Shown in pieces: positions 56,390 to 64,000 of a DNA stretch of 64,000 bases (the stretch's first letter is position 1; every line of letters starts with the position of its first letter). This stretch comes from Platycnemis pennipes (taxonomy: Eukaryota > Arthropoda > Insecta > Odonata > Platycnemididae). Both the position numbers and the translations under genes were made by a program. A model generated the notes under the pieces. It was not told the origin of the DNA, made no database searches, and saw nothing but the letters and a program-made list of their open reading frames with translations. Location of the stretch: NCBI GenBank assembly GCA_933228895.1, contig OW121846.1, forward strand, positions 146,276,746-146,340,745, in the 5' to 3' direction.

Positions 56390-56472
56390 GGTTCAAAAAT
56401 CAGGGAGAGTCATACATTTTGGTCGGGGAAATCAGAGAAAAGAAAAAAAAGCTAAAACTGCTGGGCACCCTG
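56390..56472 (-). mobile_element. Terminus of a CAGGGTG-ended repeat
   Basis: Read on the minus strand it starts CAGGGTGCCCAGCAGTTTTA and continues with GGGAAATC/GGGAGAG-type repeats that resemble the GGGAAAACC.GG start of the 1743 element. Only one end is present. Confidence 0.5.
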
Positions 56473-56524
56473 AATGTTGGGAGCAGTGGACCAATCGACC
56501 CAGTTGGAAACATGTTTCTTTTTT

Positions 56525-57000
56525 GATATAAAAAGGGAGCTCTCATGTAGTGGACTGAGAGCATGCAGGGGAACCTTCTTGCTTGGCATGCTGCTGATGA
56601 CCCAAGTCCCAGGGGGTGGGGATGCACTCTTTCTGGTGTGAAATGCATCCAGAGAATGGCTCTCTATTGCTGTTGCAGTAGAATCTGTAGGCTACGCCAA
56701 ACACCTACACAAGAGAATTATACACCGGCCACAAGGACAGAGCACCAACTAGCCTCTATCTCTTCCATAGGTAGATGATAAACCCACTGCAGTGCATTCT
56801 GTCAATATTTCTGTGGAAGGAGATGAGCTGAAGACCAATTGTGAGTCACAAATATGATTTGATAGACCCACATTGAGGCATCACCCAGGCGGAGAAACCT
56901 AATTCATAAAATTTCTCTGGGGGAATTGCAGCCGTCGCAGTTGAATAGTAACATAGATATGACCCAACGGAAATGTCTAGCCACTGGGAAATGGACTGTC
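56525..57000 (+). mobile_element. R2/R4-like LINE, second copy, left part
   Basis: Matches 51845-52330 (GATGCACTCTTT.TGGTGTGA, GGAAATAGACTG region). It is broken off near 57000 and resumes at about 59747, so this copy was split by the Tigger between. Confidence 0.6.
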
Positions 57001-57243
57001 TTCTGCATTGCTCATGTCATAAAACAATGCAACAATGTATTTAACCCAAGCAATCAAAAGCGTCTCGCGCCATTGGTAAATTGTATTGTTAAATAGAGTA
57101 GGATAACACTTATAACATTGTAACTTAATGATTGTCGGGAGATACATAGTCTCGGTCAATTCCTTCAGTCATTTTCTGGTTGTCGAACTCGTACGTTGTA
57201 TTTGTGAAAAATTTAACCGTGAAGTATTTTAAATCCTCCAACT

Positions 57244-58080
57244 ATGGCTGATAAATGGCAAAGTAAACCTGGGGTTTCTAAAAGGTGACGTATAATCACT
57301 AGTAGAGAAAATTAATACCGTGATAAATATGAACATGGGCTAACAATATTCACCATATTATGTTTCGTAAGCAATTCAGTGTCAACTATTAACACACTTG
57401 TGAAAGACAAGGAACAAATCAAAAAACATGTAAAAGGTTCAGCTTATATAAAATTCGCCATCATTACCAAGAAAAGAAATTGCCTTGTTGGTGAAATGAA
57501 AAAATTACTGACTGTGTGAATGGAGGAGCAGCATTGAAGAGGTACACCGCTTCAGAAGATTCCACAGAAGTCCATAAGTCTCCATGAACAGTTGAAGAAT
57601 CAGACTAGTGAAATGGGCAGATGCTTCATTGCAAGTAATGGGTGATTCAATCGATTTTAAAATCTTTGGAATTTGCATAATGTAAAATTAAGTGTTGAGG
57701 CTGCCAGTGGTGGTATAGAGGCTGCAAAGGATTTTCCAAAAATCCTAGAAAAAATTTTTGAGGAGGATGGTTATTTATCAAAACAGTTAAGAAAGATCTG
57801 ATGCTTTCCCGGTGTATGTTGTAGGTGAAGGCTATACCGACTTATTATAGACTTCGTAAGCCCTGAGGATGGACGACTCGTAAATGGAAACGTCGGCAGA
57901 AATGCAGTGTTTGACCTGGTGGAGGACCCAAACAGCCTTCACTACCGTAACAGTTGTTTAATGTTGATGACAAAATGGGGCTTTTCTAGAAAAGAATGCC
58001 ACACCGTACGTATATTTCTAGAGAAGAAAAGCCTGCACCTGGCGTTAAGGCAGCGAGCAAATGGATTCTAACATTGTCAG
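57244..58080 (+). pseudogene. Tigger1/jerky-like transposase, N-terminal half
   Basis: Begins MADKWQSKPGVSKR, then HTH traces (VSTINTLVKDKEQIKKHVKG), LTVWMEEQ, IASNGWFNRFKNLW-like, HNVKLSVEAASGGIEAAKDF, ILEKIFEEDGYLSKQ up to ~57795. After a 167-bp interruption it resumes at 57963 with NVDDKMGLF, KRMPHRTYISREEKPAPG and VKAASK.ILTLSG, the region around the first catalytic Asp of jerky/Tigger1 ('FNVDETGLFWKRMP..TYI..EE...PG'). The LINE insertion then cuts it at 58081. Frame breaks and stops throughout. Confidence 0.85.
57796..57962 (+). mobile_element. Penelope-like terminal fragment with hammerhead-like core
   Basis: Lies exactly between two collinear parts of the transposase. Contains CTGAGGA (57863-57869), a possible ACGA/TCGT stem, GAAAC (57887-57891) and GTC (57892-57894), an order common in Penelope-like terminal sequences. 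No RT. Confidence 0.45.
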
Positions 58081-58238
58081 GTTTATTTATTTATTTAAGT
58101 AATTGCTCACATGCAGCATTTCTGCCAATTTACAGTGACGCAGTAACAAACATGAATTATAAACGTAAACAATCAATCAAAGCAAAGAGTACAGTACGGT
58201 AAAAATAGTAAAGAACACAAATACAAGATGCGTGGAAA

Positions 58239-58472
58239 GGGAGGTAGAGGATTATTTTTAGAGAATGAAGGGAGGTAGAGGATTATTTTTAGAGAATTAA
58301 GGGAGGTAGAGGATTATTTTTAGAGAATTAAGGGAGGTAGAGGATTATTTTTAGAGAATTAAGGGAGGTAGAGGATTATTTTTAGAGAATTAAGGGAGGT
58401 AGAGGATTATTTTTAGAGAATTAAGGGAGGTGGAGGATTATTTTTAGAGAATTAAGGGAGGTAGAGGATTAT
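58239..58472. repeat. 31-bp tandem array, about 7.5 units
   Basis: Unit GGGAGGTAGAGGATTATTTT plus TAGAGAATTAA, starting at 58239, 58270, 58301, 58332, 58363, 58394, 58425 and a partial one at 58456. Only scattered single-base differences. Confidence 0.95.
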
Positions 58473-58719
58473 TAATTCACGGGGGAATGGGACATGGCGA
58501 GATTGATAAATGAGTTTAAGGGCAGAAAAAAACAGATCAATATTATCCAGCAATGAATTCAGTAGGGAGGAAAGGCAGTGGTGGAGTGAGCGCTTGACAG
58601 GGGATAGTCATATGGAGTAAGGAATCCGTACGTGTGGATCGACTAGGGACTCTGAAATTAATGGAGGAAAGCAATTGAGGACAATCAATGTGTGAGTTTA
58701 GAATATTTTAAATAAATTT

Positions 58720-59091
58720 TTAATCCGTTTTAATTCTTTGATGGCAGAGATCAGGGATTGACAGAGAAGATAGGATCGAGCTAGTAGGCATGTTATAGAA
58801 GTGTGGAACTCTGTGTTTTACAATTCTGGAGAATAAGCTTGTTGTACTGTGAAGAGAGGTGAGATTGGTAGGGGCTGCGATGGACCATATGGGAGAGCAA
58901 TATCCTGTGATTGGAAGGATAAATACTTTAAAATAAGATTTAAGAGCTTGAGGATCAGTTATTTTGGTGTAGCTGTAGAGGAGAGCTAATAGAGATGTGG
59001 GCTTGGGTTTGCTAAGGCCAGCAGGGCACTTCAAGGTTACGAGGAGATGTATCATGAACAAAAGAAGGCCTCCATACAAACCTCTCTGCAC
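58720..59091 (-). pseudogene. LINE reverse transcriptase C-terminal remnant
   Basis: Minus strand. LLALLYSYTKITDPQALKSY, ILPITGYCSPIWSI then a helix ending RIVKHRV. 'L...Y...V.PI..Y.SPIW....' is the RT thumb of Jockey/CR1-type LINEs. It is open for 123 codons, then stops; the upstream RT is absent. Confidence 0.7.
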
Positions 59092-59110
59092 AGCTACTTC
59101 GTGAAAGTTT

Positions 59111-59726
59111 AATCTGCTTCACCATCAGCAACTGGCACAGAGGGCGACGCCACAGTGCAACGAGTCAGAGAAATGAAACATGTCTGTGTGCGTGAAGGAT
59201 TAAAGTGTTAATGTGGACGTCGCAGTGACCTGATCCTCTACCCTCCTCTTATGAGAATAACCTGTGACAATAAAACCACCAGAGCCATCAATGAACTCAA
59301 CTTAAAAGTCAGAAAATACAGTAAAGATCAAGGATTAGTAAATTACACTGGCATGTATATATGTATATATATGGCATGTAAAAAACAATTACATAATCAA
59401 TATTAGTTGTCATTTAAGTGAAGTAACATTAAGATATCGTACTTTCGCTAATCCGTGCAATTGGTCGATTTGGAGTAAAGATATTTACGCATTTTGATTA
59501 GTAATTCACGTGATGCAACATCCAGGCGACATTAATGTTTATTTATGCAAATACTTTAAGGATAAATATAAGAATTTTCGATTTTGGAATGAACTGAAGG
59601 ACATTTGCCTGAAAAATTTCCCCCCATTGATCGAAATCTCCGAAGCACGGACTTAGTTTTGGAGAAATTTTCGACTTGTGTAAATTTCGACTAGCACAGT
59701 GTGTGCCAAAATGTATGTTATACGTA
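59111..59726. other. Tigger 3' part, no coding recognised
   Basis: Between the LINE and the right Tigger end. It includes decayed non-coding sequence (AAATTTCGACTAGCACAG) but no clear transposase C-terminus. Confidence 0.4.
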
Positions 59727-59746
59727 ACTCGGGGACTGCCTGTATA

Positions 59747-59905
59747 AACATGGTGCTTATTCTCAAGCAGTACAAGGTGGATAGAGTTGGAGCCGTAACA
59801 ATGGTAAAGAACAAGCTGGGCAAAAGGATCAATTCAAAGACACCAATTTACATGTAGCTATATATAATGCTATGAACTGTAAATGTAATGTGTCAATAAA
59901 TTAAT
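59747..59905 (+). mobile_element. R2/R4-like LINE, second copy, right part
   Basis: Resumes the 56525 copy after the Tigger: GTGCTTATTCTCAAGCAGTAC, AAGGTGGATA matches 52570-52600 (CTGCTTATCCTTAAGAAGCAC), continuing to AGGATCAA. Ends in an AATAAATTAATAATAATAAA tail. Confidence 0.6.
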
Positions 59906-60199
59906 AATAATAAAAGGAGAACTTCAGCCATTCTTTCAAGTCATCCATCATCTAGGAATACTCAGTTTCATTTATCTTATTTCTCAAACATTGAACATTT
60001 ATAAATATTATTATGAGTGGTCTTGTTGTAGTTTTGTGGCATATGTATTCTCATTTTGTGGATTATCTAGTTCTATGAATTAAGCTTGGTTTTTAGCTTT
60101 ATTCCATTTTTTTTTCGTTTTGTCTTGAGTCATTCATTTTATGGTTTTAAAGAAATGACAGCAAAAGTCGTTATTTATCATTCAATTGTTCCTTTTTAG

Positions 60200-60390
60200 C
60201 TAAAAGTTCTTTGACTTATGAAGAGGAGAAGAAGTGCATGAGAAGTTTACAGCTATTTCATCTGTGCCCATTTCTAGTGGACTTAGATTTGAATGGTGTT
60301 GCTGAAAAGTGCTTTAAAACTGGGAAATTTGAAGGGGCAGCATTGTTGCTGCCATTTTTACCAACTGCCCAAAGGTTAAAATGGAAAGAA
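60200..60390 (+). CDS. KNTC1: KNTC1/Rod exon 8 of 8 in window
   Basis: Acceptor TTCCTTTTTAG; donor GAA|GTGAGT at 60390/60391. Phase 1 in, phase 0 out. After the joining Ser it reads KSSLTYEEEKKCMRSLQLF, HLCPFLVDLDLNGVAEKCF, then FEGAALLLPFLPTAQRLKW. The human counterpart has 'CP...DLDLIGVARQYI....FALACLMLMP...KR', an unusually strong match (DLDL.GVA). The C-terminal ~100 residues of the protein were not found before the window ends and probably lie further right. Confidence 0.85.
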
Positions 60391-60778
60391 GTGAGTAATT
60401 GTTTGGCTTCAATTATTTTTTTAAATTATTGTTTGTTTTAAGTATTTCATTTGTTGGATGGTGCAATGGGAATTTAAATAATTTTATAAGCCCAATGGAC
60501 TGTGTATAAATCTAGTTGGAGGAAACCAGGGACTTGTGTGCATATAGATTTCTAAGTACATTTTATATTGAATCCTGATGTTTCTCATGCATCCAGATTT
60601 ATGCTCCCAGTCAAAGATGATGTCTTAGTTTTCAATGATGTCCATGTCACTTAATTAATTGCATTTGCTATTTGAAGCGTTTTCATAAAAGGTGGTTCAG
60701 TGGGTAATTTCTTGGTGATGGTACTGTAGCAGAGTTTGTTCATCTAGCAGTCTTAATAAGCTTTTGCAACATTTCAAC
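60391..60778. other. Intron, no gene recognised
   Basis: Unique AT-rich sequence; no element or coding similarity seen. Confidence 0.5.
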
Positions 60779-61330
60779 TAGACTTGGACCGATACCACAT
60801 TTTCTGATACCAAACCGATACCTCGATACCAGTGGCTGATACCGATAGTATTATTTGCTTGATACCTTACTTATTTTTCCCAAAAATTTGATTAGTGCTT
60901 TCCTTCTCGTGAACTACACTCAGCAATCATAAGTGTTATAAAAGAGTAATGAGTATAATAATAGTAATAAGAGTAAAGAGTAATGAGAGAAATGACGTTA
61001 TGACAGCTCTCTTATTTTGCTATTCTTACAATTAATCACTGGAATTAGATTTCAGACTCTAAGCCATCTTGAATTTGTAAGTACTGAAAATTCTTTTTAA
61101 GAAATATGAGCTGCTGAACATGCTCAGCAGCGAAGAGGGTCCTTGTATCAGAAGCCATAGCCCCAGCCTCTGGGAAAATCAGCTCGGATAATTGTAAACG
61201 TGCTGCAAGGTGTCCCTTAGCTCTCTCTTGTTTTTCTACCGCTGAAATCTGAACAGAAATTGAATTCCCCCTGCCATTTCGCACTATGTCCCTCTTCAGT
61301 CCGCCAAACCAAACCAACAGACCAAATAAG
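60779..61330 (-). mobile_element. hAT fragment related to 37826-41324
   Basis: Left end TAGACTTGGACCGATACC. The first ~250 bp pair with 41100-41324 in reverse (CCAGTGATTAATTGTAAGAA and beyond). On the minus strand at 61045-61200 the transposase end reads LIFPEAGAMASDTRTLFAAE, HVQQLIFLKKNFQ. The other terminus was not found, so the element is truncated or interrupted after about 61330. Confidence 0.65.
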
Positions 61331-63002
61331 GGAACACCACCATAGTCGCATTTACAATCATGGGGAATAACCGACCAAATGCATTCATCACAAAACTAAA
61401 CCAGCCTGTCACGTAATGTATGAGGCGACTTAATAATAACAACGGATCAATGACAGAAATTTGGCAAGCAACGAATCGCGATTGAAATACACGAAAATAG
61501 GGAAGACAGGTCATCGCTAAACTCAAGGTAAGACCTGCCTATGCTTTCAGGAACCTTCAAAAGTTGCGTAACCATAGTAATGATCAGCTTACATAAGCGG
61601 GATTTAGCAGCCGGTGGCTATGCCCAAAAGTACCGACATAGAAATTGAAGTTGTCCAGGGCCAAGGTGAGGTTTGTAAGTGCACATCATAAGGGATTGTG
61701 AAGGGGGTAATCGCATTATAAAAGTTACCTGAGAGGGCAGAGCCTAGGATAGCATTGACCCAACCAGTGAAATTTAGAAAAACTGCATCAGCCCCCCCGA
61801 AAGATTTCAATAGGGACAGCAGATGTTTGCAGAACATTCTAAAGACAACATCTGCAGTCGACAGACTTTGTGGGAAATGTGGAGAATAACACCGGCATGT
61901 CTTACGAAAAGACAAGCATGTATGGTCATGAAGGGAAAGGTTTGTTGACACCTCAAATTTGATCTCATTTCGTTATTAGTCAATTCTTTGAACATTGTAT
62001 AATGCATTGAGCGATTTTTTTTAGATAGGTAATTTGTTACAAGGACATTAAATTTTTATTGTTTACTTTTTTCGCCAAAGACCAAAAAAATGTTTGTTCT
62101 TATTTTAACTGGGCTTGATAATCCGTATTACACTGGATATAATTCAATTCTGTCTTTAAACGTGATCACTAGTTTACTGCACGTGTGTGGTTAATAATAG
62201 CCATATTCAGTCTGATATGTATGTATGCGTAGAACTTCTGTTCTGGGACCGGACAAATTAACTGCTTGGCAACAAGGTAAGCGTTGAACTTTACCATTGA
62301 GAAGAGATAGGAATTGGTTATACTGTGAAAGTAAATACCGAGTGGATACCTACTGAAAATTTAAGGAGGAGATTTGTAACATGTCGGCACTGAACGGGCA
62401 AGGCTGATTTGTTTCAAGTTATGCTACACCAAACTTAGCCCCCCCGAAGCAAATTTCTGGCTGTGTGTCTGCATCAGACCATCATGCCTCTCATGGTGTG
62501 GCCGCGATTAGGTTGTCCCCTCTTCTTCTCAGGGATTTCAGCAACTATGAAGTTTTAATTGGTGTTTAATATAAACATAATGAACACAATCACCTCTGAT
62601 GACAAATCATGTGAAAACGCCCAAAATCCTAATACACAGACCCAACATATTTTTTTTACGGGAATTCAAAGGAAAAATCGACTTGCTGCACCAACGTATG
62701 TATAAAGGGGCAGCATAATTGCCAGGATGAACACAACGGCCTTCGATCAAAAGCAAGAAAAAAGTCCACAAGCAATGTTTGCACTCTATTTTTCTCATAA
62801 ACCAAATTTGGTATCATTTAACTTTAACCTTTATTTAGTAATGCAAAATATTTTTCACCTCCTCCTGATTTAGAAGTTTTAAAAATAAATTAATCGAATG
62901 GTAGCTCTCGACGTTGAGTTGGAGATAATATTTCCAAAAATAGCCTAAACTACAAATGAAACACTCTCAGGCCTAACTTTGTGGTATTTCATTTTCACTT
63001 AA
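61331..63002. other. Intron, no gene recognised
   Basis: Two CCCCCCCGAA-containing stretches (near 61793 and 62440) are about 650 bp apart and may be part of one unidentified repeat. Minus-strand open frames at 61604-61951 and 62607-62798 show no known motifs. Confidence 0.4.
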
Positions 63003-63203
63003 TTGGAAAAAACTTTGTGAAGCAGCGTAGGTACAAAAGATGTAAAATTTAAAGCAACCCAAGTTTCATCGATTGGTCAACATTGTCAGGTCTGACATCA
63101 TCATCATCATCAGACCTGATGATGTCAACTATTGGATGAAACCTGGTCGTTATTAAATTTTATCTTTTATAAGTGGTTTTACAAAGTTTTTATCCACATA
63201 AGT
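63003..63203. mobile_element. Imperfect ~95-bp-arm palindrome, Penelope-like
   Basis: Left arm 63003-63096 and right arm 63110-63203 pair over most of their length (AAAACTTTGT.AA, AAAAGAT.TAAAATTTAA, GTTTCAT, TCAGGTCTGA), around a (CAT)n centre. The right arm has CTGATGA (63116-63122), GAAAC (63138-63142) and GTC (63146-63148) in hammerhead order, but stems are weak. No flanking duplication identified. Confidence 0.45.
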
Positions 63204-63458
63204 TACCTTAAACTAGATTGACTGACATGTTTGATTGAGACTATGTAGGAATGCAAGAGTCAAATACACAATTTATTATATTCATCCCCAGAAACTTCTG
63301 ATAATTCATGGGATTCCAAAACTGTTGGTATTATGTTAGGCTTGTTCTCAGCTTTAAGTATCATATCCATATTTCCACTCATTTTTTGCTCCAAAAACAC
63401 CAAAAAGGTTATTGATGTGAATATCGAGTAGCATGGTAGAACAATTTTTGGTTTATCC

Positions 63459-63536
63459 TCAAACCTTTGAGAAAATTTTGATAATGCTTGGAGAAAGTTC
63501 AATATATTTCTTGTGATCATAATGATTCCCTTCTGG
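63459..63536 (-). CDS. Possible last exon of an unidentified minus-strand gene
   Basis: On the minus strand a pyrimidine-rich acceptor (TTCATTCCTTTAG) precedes a frame reading PEGNHYDHKKYIELSPS to a TGA. It would join in phase 0 to the candidate exon at 63832-63974. A different frame of the same stretch stays open to 63260 (102 codons from 63568), so the choice is not forced. No family recognised; could be chance. Confidence 0.2.
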   Translation of the reverse strand, partial: PEGNHYDHKKYIELSPSIIKIFSKV

Positions 63537-63831
63537 CTAAAGGAATGAATGTTAAAATTTCCAGGCAAGGAAGGAATAACACAGTTTATTTCAAGTTACG
63601 TACATAATAAAGACGAACATTTTGCATCCATTTATGGATATGATAACAATGAAGCTAGTTGAAATTTTAGACTCAAATTGGTTAAAACTTACCAAAACCA
63701 ATTTCTGGAAGAGAGATTCTTGAGTTTAAACCATAACTCTGGGAAACCCTTTGATTATCCAAGTTTAAGAATTGAGCTGTGTGTATTATTTAATGATTAA
63801 TAAATTCATGAAGACAGTTATGTTCACTTAC

Positions 63832-63974
63832 AACGATACTTGGCAGACCCGATTCACTGTAAATTTTCTTGGATAACTTCAAACTTGCTCGAATAATAAT
63901 CGCCTTGGAGCTAGGTTGGGAACAATCGTTCTTTGATGAACTGATCGGTAAAAATCTTCCCCAGAAAAAATGGA
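63832..63974 (-). CDS. Possible internal exon of an unidentified minus-strand gene
   Basis: Ends at a consensus donor (ATCGTT|GTAAGT on the minus strand). The frame open into it reads SSKNDCSQPSSKAIIIRASL then KLSKKIYSESGLPSIV, with amphipathic spacing. The acceptor is unclear: the best-looking AG (near 63984) would put a stop in this frame, so the exon start is uncertain. If real, this gene is tail-to-tail with KNTC1. Confidence 0.2.
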
Positions 63975-64000
63975 AGAATCAATCTAAATATAAAAGATGG

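Larger units (their letters stand above)
58081..59110 (-). mobile_element. 5'-truncated LINE, minus strand
   Basis: The 3' end on the minus strand is a (TAAA)n tail at 58081-58100, abutting the Tigger transposase. The body includes a 31-bp tandem array in the 3' part and a reverse-transcriptase end further up. Confidence 0.65.
57001..59746 (+). mobile_element. Tigger1-like element, split by Penelope and LINE insertions
   Basis: Right end ...CGTAACTCGGGGACTGCCTG at 59727-59746 followed by TA, the complement of the Tigger1 terminus CAGGCAGTCCCCGAGTTACG. The left inverted end was not recognised near 57001. The transposase starts at 57244 on the + strand. Two insertions interrupt it: 57796-57962 and 58081-59110. 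Confidence 0.7.

Noticed and set aside
58239..58472. CRISPR-like or regulatory array
   Set aside because: 31-bp head-to-tail units without spacers in a LINE 3' region: minisatellite.
61604..61951. 115-codon minus-strand frame
   Set aside because: No conserved motif, no splice context, next to a truncated hAT; probably random or unclassified repeat.

Overview
This is a eukaryotic, TE-saturated intronic window, most likely from an arthropod genome. There are no operons, Shine-Dalgarno sites or compact gene runs. The element mix (BEL/Pao, several pogo/Tigger families, hAT, piggyBac, Helitron, Penelope-like, R2/R4-like and Jockey/I-like LINEs, a tRNA-derived SINE) fits an insect or another arthropod; the species cannot be named from sequence alone.

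One host gene can be followed across the window on the + strand: eight consecutive exons (15-174, 684-784, 916-1081, 23266-23458, 23686-23859, 37374-37605, 54364-54469, 60200-60390; 1323 coding bases in all). Every junction has AG/GT borders and a compatible phase. The conceptual protein aligns collinearly, from family knowledge, with the C-terminal part of kinetochore-associated protein 1 (KNTC1/Rod, the large subunit of the RZZ complex). Both gene ends lie outside the window. Four introns are swollen by transposons: 22.2 kb, 13.5 kb, 16.8 kb and 5.7 kb.

Layout. 1.2-16.6 kb is a nest at least five levels deep: a Tigger transposase gene is split by a 2.85-kb CAGGGTG-ended repeat, which is split by a BEL/Pao LTR retrotransposon, whose gag is split by a 4.6-kb transposon with ~0.5-kb terminal inverted repeats, whose left inverted repeat is split by an internally deleted piggyBac. 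16.6-20.2 kb is a second Tigger family with another Tigger derivative inside it, then a Penelope GIY-YIG fragment (20.5-21.3 kb). 24.4-27.3 kb is a second, nearly identical and uninterrupted copy of the 2.85-kb repeat. 28.1-28.4 kb is a near-perfect palindrome with hammerhead-like cores and a 14-bp target duplication. 29.9-31.8 kb is a Helitron; 32.0-36.7 kb a foldback hAT-like element stuffed with LINE pieces; 37.8-41.3 kb a hAT with Tigger pieces inside; 41.5-51 kb Tigger copies, a LINE ORF1 fragment with a 76-bp tandem array, and a hAT MITE; 51.7-54.1 kb an R2/R4-like LINE; 55.3-55.6 kb a SINE with an inverted head; 56.5-59.9 kb a LINE split by a Tigger that is itself split twice; 60.8-63.2 kb a hAT fragment and another palindrome. 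Possible exons of an unidentified minus-strand gene sit at the right edge.

I did not find a clearly undescribed functional system. The most interesting items are the datable transposon nest with its preserved empty sites, the hammerhead-like palindromes, the long-TIR transposon with an unusual transposase, and a timing conflict between the BEL LTRs and the repeat that hosts them.
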